From JBBATK01 sp046297095 (GTDB lineage Bacteria > Bacteroidota > Ignavibacteria > Kapaibacteriales > NICIL-2): a stretch of DNA of 64,000 nucleotides. The position numbers and the translations under genes were made by a program. Numbering within the stretch: the stretch's first letter is position 1; each line of letters starts with the position of its first letter. The stretch is taken from assembly GCA_046297095.1 (NCBI GenBank), contig JBKCNS010000022.1:124001-188000 (forward strand), in the 5' to 3' direction. Below, in pieces: positions 60,711 to 64,000 of this stretch. The notes beneath the pieces were generated by a model that searched no databases, had not been told where the DNA came from, and saw only the letters and a list, made by a program, of their open reading frames with translations.

Positions 60711-62339
60711 CTACACACCTGTAGTTTTCTTGGCACGACGCTGTGCCTTGATAACTTCAGGGTCCAACCCAATCTGCAAGGCCAGCTTGTTGATTGATTC
60801 ATCATCAAGCGGCAATATTCTGGCAGAGCCTTGATCTTGTTCCTCGGCGGCTACATTCAACGCGCCGGAATTGCTCTCGGCGCTTTGCACATTCTCCGAT
60901 GCTGTCTTCAACACTGTGCCACCACTTGTCTGCGGCGGAGTGTCACTGTTTAAGATTGCATTGGTCAACGTAGGCTTATCAGCAACGGGAGGTACCTTCG
61001 GCAGAGCAGCAAGCTCAGCACGACGCTTCTCGGCTGCTCGCTCACGGGCAGCATAAAATGCTTCGCTGAAATCAAACAGTTCATCGGGCGGTTCTTCAGC
61101 TTTGGTTGTAGTGCTCGAATCCGTTTCCGTATTTGGTTGCTTCGTTGATGCAGACGACATCTCCTGAGCTTTATACCGGGCAGCAGCCACATGTTCCTGC
61201 ATAGCCATAGCCGAGTGTAAATCGCTTTGAAAATCCGGTGGTATATTTTCTGAGCCGGCGCCAGAAGCGACCGCGTTGTGCACCATGCGTTGTTGCTTCC
61301 GCCAGCGCAGATAACTGCGAGTAAAAAACACGGCCACTAAAGCAATTGCTGCAGCAAGTCCAAGAAGGAATGTCATCACTCCGTCGGGTAGCCCCACAGA
61401 AGGCGCTGTGTTTTTAGCAGGCGATGTTGCCGGAGATGATCCTTGTAATGTGCGTAATTGTTGCACCAATGCTTCTTCTCTGTCCGACGAGGATTTTAAA
61501 GCCGTATCGGAGTTCGCTACTGTTTCGCCCGCGTTAGAAGATTGCTCCTCCATTTCCAGCAGCGAAATCGGCTCCTCGCTAACGTTTGGTACATCGCTGA
61601 GCTCGATGCTCTCCGAGCCGTAGGAAGGCAATCGTTTGAAAGTCTTCATGAACACATTTTCGTACTCACGTGCCTTCATCTCGTTGTTCTTGCTTTTTTC
61701 CAACGAGGCCAACGCGCCGTAGATATCCGCATAAGAACTTTTTCGCGAAAGCGCACGCTCCAGTATTACTGCGGCTTCCGAGGTTTTACCGGCTAAGCTG
61801 TACAGAAATCCCAAGAACGCGGTACCGTCCGGATGGCCCGATTGTTCGGCTGTTTGAAAGTATGATCGAGCAATGTCAAATGCGCCATTTTGCCAGGCAA
61901 GTAAGCCGCTTCTGTAGGCGTTCTCTGAAGCACTGAGGGTGTTCCATTTAAAGAAGTCTACGGAGATAGATTGCGAATAAGGCATGCGAACGGCTGTAAA
62001 ACCGGCCGTGTCGCGAAGGTCGGCAATGATTACTGCGTCCTTGCCGTTCTGGCGCACGAAGGCAGTCTGCAACAAGCCTTTGGCGCTGTTCACCTCACGA
62101 TTTTCCATACCTACTTGAGCGTTCTTTACCGTGATAATCACCTTGCGTTTATCGCCGGAGAGCACGGATTGAAAACTCACCTTATCGGCGGTTGTGGTTA
62201 GCACCAAATGATCGGGAGAACCCAATAGGGCACCGGTAAGCTTGGAATCTTGGGCGTGCGCAACCGACAACGCTGCCACTATACAAAGAAAGGGCAGAGC
62301 AATGCGGAGCGAGACGCGATACAAACCTTTATGCTGCAT
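60711..62339 (-). CDS. AMIN/TPR membrane protein, FimV-like layout
   Basis: A 542-residue protein from the ATG at 62339. Signal peptide (LPFLCIVAALSVAHAQ), an AMIN-like beta domain (residues about 35-135), TPR-like repeats (about 145-245; AYRSGLLAWQNGAFDIARSY, TAFLGFLYSLAGKTSEAAVI), a Ser-rich linker, one transmembrane helix (about 320-343) and a charged cytoplasmic tail ending DPEVIKAQRRAKKT. The order AMIN/LysM-like domain, TPR, TM, acidic tail recalls FimV of pseudomonads, a hub for type IV pili; this likeness is in layout only. The frame extends to 62432 but the first 31 residues are not signal-like. Confidence 0.75.
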   Translation of the reverse strand: MQHKGLYRVSLRIALPFLCIVAALSVAHAQDSKLTGALLGSPDHLVLTTTADKVSFQSVLSGDKRKVIITVKNAQVGMENREVNSAKGLLQTAFVRQNGKDAVIIADLRDTAGFTAVRMPYSQSISVDFFKWNTLSASENAYRSGLLAWQNGAFDIARSYFQTAEQSGHPDGTAFLGFLYSLAGKTSEAAVILERALSRKSSYADIYGALASLEKSKNNEMKAREYENVFMKTFKRLPSYGSESIELSDVPNVSEEPISLLEMEEQSSNAGETVANSDTALKSSSDREEALVQQLRTLQGSSPATSPAKNTAPSVGLPDGVMTFLLGLAAAIALVAVFFTRSYLRWRKQQRMVHNAVASGAGSENIPPDFQSDLHSAMAMQEHVAAARYKAQEMSSASTKQPNTETDSSTTTKAEEPPDELFDFSEAFYAARERAAEKRRAELAALPKVPPVADKPTLTNAILNSDTPPQTSGGTVLKTASENVQSAESNSGALNVAAEEQDQGSARILPLDDESINKLALQIGLDPEVIKAQRRAKKTTGV

Positions 62340-62463
62340 AGGATTGCGTGGATGGTCTCGTTGAACCGCGGGCAAGATACGAAAAAGAGCTGCGCGTCCA
62401 ACATTACAGCCGGGCAGCTGAATGCATGGCAAGCACGAACGAAGTAATGACCGTATTGAATTG

Positions 62464-62537
62464 TATCCCCGAGAGGACTTGAACCTCCGACACCAAGTTT
62501 AGGAAACTTGTGTTCTATCCAGCTGAACTACGGGGAC
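62464..62537 (-). tRNA. tRNA-Arg (anticodon CCU)
   Basis: A 74-nt cloverleaf: acceptor GTCCCCG/CGGGGAT, D-arm GTTC/GAAC, anticodon stem CAAGT/ACTTG with loop TTCCTAA (CCU anticodon, reads AGG), a 5-nt variable region, T-arm GGAGG/CCTCT with TTCAAGT loop, and discriminator A. The first pair is G-U. CCA is not encoded. It lies between the AMIN/TPR gene and ybeY. Confidence 0.95.
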
Positions 62538-62599
62538 ATTGAAACTGACTGTCGTTGCGTTTGTTACGTCTGCTACATCTGCTATGACTGTTCCGTGTG

Positions 62600-63058
62600 C
62601 TACCTTTTCTTCTTCGCTGTCGTTTGTGCCCTGACTTTCTCCAATGCTTCGAGAACCCTGTTCTCCTCTTGGTGCATCCCTTCCCGAAGTTCGGGAGTGG
62701 CATCGTCGAAGCCAAGCAAGTGCAATACTCCGTGAATCACCAGGCGAAGAAGTTCCTGCTTGAAACTCACGTTATATTCCTTTGCTTGCCGCGCCGCTGT
62801 TTCTACACTGATGTAAATCTCGCCGTCAACAGCTTCATCGTCCAGAGGAAATGTGATAACGTCCGTAGCATAGTCGTGATTCAGAAACTCCACGTTCATC
62901 GCACGAATACGACGATCGTTCACCAACACCACAGACACACGCGCCGTGCGGCAGCGGTGCAGGGAGCAGGTGCGGGTGATCGCTTCGCTGATCGCCGCTC
63001 TGGGCACGCGCGGCAATGATGAAGTGTTGTATATGTCTATTTCAATATTCGTGTTCAT
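62600..63058 (-). CDS. ybeY: Endoribonuclease YbeY
   Basis: Single-strand endoribonuclease for rRNA maturation, 152 residues. Motif HGVLHLLGFDD: the first two His of the usual HGxLHLxGYDH are kept but the third His is Asp, a substitution I recall as common in Bacteroidota. VITFPLD and ISVETAARQA are typical upstream parts. The C-terminus is a Lys/Arg-rich tail. Its ATG overlaps the stop of a possible 37-residue ORF. Confidence 0.92.
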   Translation of the reverse strand: MNTNIEIDIYNTSSLPRVPRAAISEAITRTCSLHRCRTARVSVVLVNDRRIRAMNVEFLNHDYATDVITFPLDDEAVDGEIYISVETAARQAKEYNVSFKQELLRLVIHGVLHLLGFDDATPELREGMHQEENRVLEALEKVRAQTTAKKKR

Positions 63059-63168
63059 GCCCTATACATGGCTGTACCTAACAGAAACCAAACACAAAAA
63101 ATGACTAAGCGAGAGTAACGAGAAGCAAGCAAGAATTGCGATGATCTGCGGGCAAATCCGGCGCACAT
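63055..63168 (-). CDS. Possible 37-residue membrane peptide before ybeY
   Basis: MCAGFARRSSQFLLASRYSR followed by a hydrophobic helix (LVIFCVWFLLGTAMY) ending in RA. Its TGA overlaps the ybeY ATG (ATGA), the common coupling pattern of this window. No Shine-Dalgarno; it could also be a chance ORF. Confidence 0.3.
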   Translation of the reverse strand: MCAGFARRSSQFLLASRYSRLVIFCVWFLLGTAMYRA

Positions 63169-63230
63169 GATAGCTTCGTTTCTTACGATTTTACCCGCAT
63201 GAGTGTCTGATGCGTTGCCTTCTCTGACAT

Positions 63231-64000
63231 CTACTTCGTTGCTTTTTTTGTTGCGGCTTTTTTTGCCGGTGCCTTCTTTGCCGGTGCCTTCTTTGCTGCT
63301 GTTTTCTTTGCAGCCGTCTTCTTCGCCGGCGCTTTCTTGGCTGCTGTTTTCTTTGCCGGTGCCTTCTTCGCTGCTGCCTTTGCGGTGGCGCCTGTCTTGC
63401 CGGCCGGTGCATCCTGAGCTGCTATCTGTAAGCAATCTTCCAAGGTCATCACCATCGGATCCGTGCCTTTGGGAATGCGATAGTTGTTTTTGCCGATGGC
63501 AAGAAACGGACCCCATCTGCCGCGCACAATCTTCACTTCGTCGTTGTCGGGGAAGCTCTTCAAGATGCGGGCAGCGTCTTTTTCTCGCTTAATATGAACC
63601 AGTTCGATTGCGCGAACTGCATCAATGGAGTAGGGGTCGTCCTCTTTAGCAAGCGAAGCAAAGAGCGAGCCCAACTGCACGTACGGACCAAAGCGCCCGA
63701 TGGCAACTTTTAAAGGCAAGCCTTCGTACTCGCCAACAATTCGCGGCAGACGGAAGCAATCCATTGCCTGCTCAAGGTTCACCGTCTCTAAGGAAAATCC
63801 GGAGCGAAGGTTCGCGTATTTCTTGTCCTCGTCGGTGTTTTCGCCTATCTGAACATACGCACCGTAGCGGCCCATACGCACATATACATTGCGCTGTGTA
63901 GCGGGATCTGTGCCCAGATGACGTTCGCCTGTTTGGCGGCCCGCACCCTCCATTGTCTTTTGCACAACGGAATGGAATGGTGTGTAGAATTCCTTCAACA
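63231..64000 (-). CDS. topA: DNA topoisomerase I, C-terminal part
   Basis: The C-terminal 255 or so residues of a type IA topoisomerase, cut by the right window edge. It contains a sequence of topoisomerase C-terminal repeats (VYVRMGRYGAYVQIG, VAIGRFGPYVQLG, VRGRWGPFLAIG). The last 55 residues are almost only Lys, Ala and Pro (APAKKTAAKK repeats), like a histone H1 tail, and probably bind DNA. The first in-frame codon at the edge is an internal Leu, not the start. The tail is encoded by low-complexity DNA at 63234-63405. Confidence 0.93.
   Translation of the reverse strand, partial: LKEFYTPFHSVVQKTMEGAGRQTGERHLGTDPATQRNVYVRMGRYGAYVQIGENTDEDKKYANLRSGFSLETVNLEQAMDCFRLPRIVGEYEGLPLKVAIGRFGPYVQLGSLFASLAKEDDPYSIDAVRAIELVHIKREKDAARILKSFPDNDEVKIVRGRWGPFLAIGKNNYRIPKGTDPMVMTLEDCLQIAAQDAPAGKTGATAKAAAKKAPAKKTAAKKAPAKKTAAKKTAAKKAPAKKAPAKKAATKKATK
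63234..63405 (-). repeat. Low-complexity repeats in the topA tail
   Basis: Short repeats of GCCGGT/GCTTTCTT type encode AAKKAPAKK units. They give long open frames on both strands which are not genes. This DNA is prone to length change. Confidence 0.8.

Noticed and set aside
63055..63516. 153-codon minus-strand ORF rich in Glu, Lys and Ser
   Set aside because: Most of it is an alternative frame of the low-complexity topA tail; only the last 37 codons may be a separate ORF and are listed as such.
63191..63592. Long ORFs (Arg/Gln-rich and Leu/Ser/Pro-rich) over the topA tail on both strands
   Set aside because: They arise from the AAKK/APAKK repeat DNA and have no start context or family likeness.

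Overview
The window looks like chromosomal DNA of a Gram-negative bacterium of the Bacteroidota/Chlorobiota (FCB) group; the mix of families reminds me of Kapabacteria-like lineages, but that placement is inference. The evidence is: seven proteins ending in a type IX secretion (T9SS) type A sorting domain; a PorV/PorQ-like outer-membrane protein; bshA for bacillithiol; OmpA-family and SprB-like surface proteins; a short-form adenylate kinase; and promoter-like TAnnTTTG boxes, two of them with a TTTG box 19-20 bp upstream, as in Bacteroides. Shine-Dalgarno sequences occur before some genes (recA, rplS, 6220-6927) but many starts have none. I see no insertion sequences, prophage, CRISPR array, rRNA or origin. 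No gene-free stretch exceeds 300 bp; the longest is 27335-27599.

Layout. 99-6122 (minus) is a tight five-gene run: an exported TldD-like metallopeptidase, an exported TldE-like partner that has lost the metal ligands, a 56-residue membrane protein, UDP-glucose dehydrogenase (ugd) and an unknown exported protein. 6220-6927 (minus) is a T9SS cargo with its own terminator. 7145-15794 (plus) carries an exported thioredoxin, an outer-membrane protein, mnmH, a T9SS cargo, an IgGFc-binding-like protein fused to a beta-barrel, and an OmpA protein with thrombospondin type 3 calcium repeats. 15842-18093 (minus) pairs a NagZ-like GH3 enzyme with a SMUG2-type uracil-DNA glycosylase. 18215-21003 (plus) is a coupled CorC-like / purine nucleoside phosphorylase / pth operon. 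yigZ (minus) and bshA (plus) diverge from starts only 15 bp apart.

22898-38386 (plus) is a surface-protein island: a 1478-residue SBBP-repeat protein, a 945-residue SprB-like protein, an OmpA protein with two OmpA-like domains, and a 1832-residue GEVED/beta-helix protein with the best promoter and terminator in the window. 38581-42472 holds alpha-glucan phosphorylase and a conserved exported protein. 43312-52631 is mostly housekeeping: mtaB, a lipoprotein, truA, an M48 protease, pyrF, then a compact run of a threonine-dehydrogenase-like enzyme, an O-antigen-ligase-like protein, folD, an RluA-type synthase and adk. 52750-56352 holds a T9SS-exported M12-type metalloprotease and a flippase-like membrane protein. 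56426-64000 (minus) holds topA (cut by the window edge), ybeY, tRNA-Arg(CCU), an AMIN/TPR membrane protein, a minimal T9SS cargo next to a PorV-like gene, rplS, recA and recX.

The dominant theme is the cell surface: exported cargo, outer-membrane barrels and envelope polysaccharide genes interleaved with RNA-modification and repair genes. The points I find most unusual are the secreted active/inactive TldD-TldE pair, the CTD-only cargo beside a PorV-like gene, a recurring domain just before the sorting domain in three cargo proteins, and promoter boxes that sit only 4-6 nt from some start codons.
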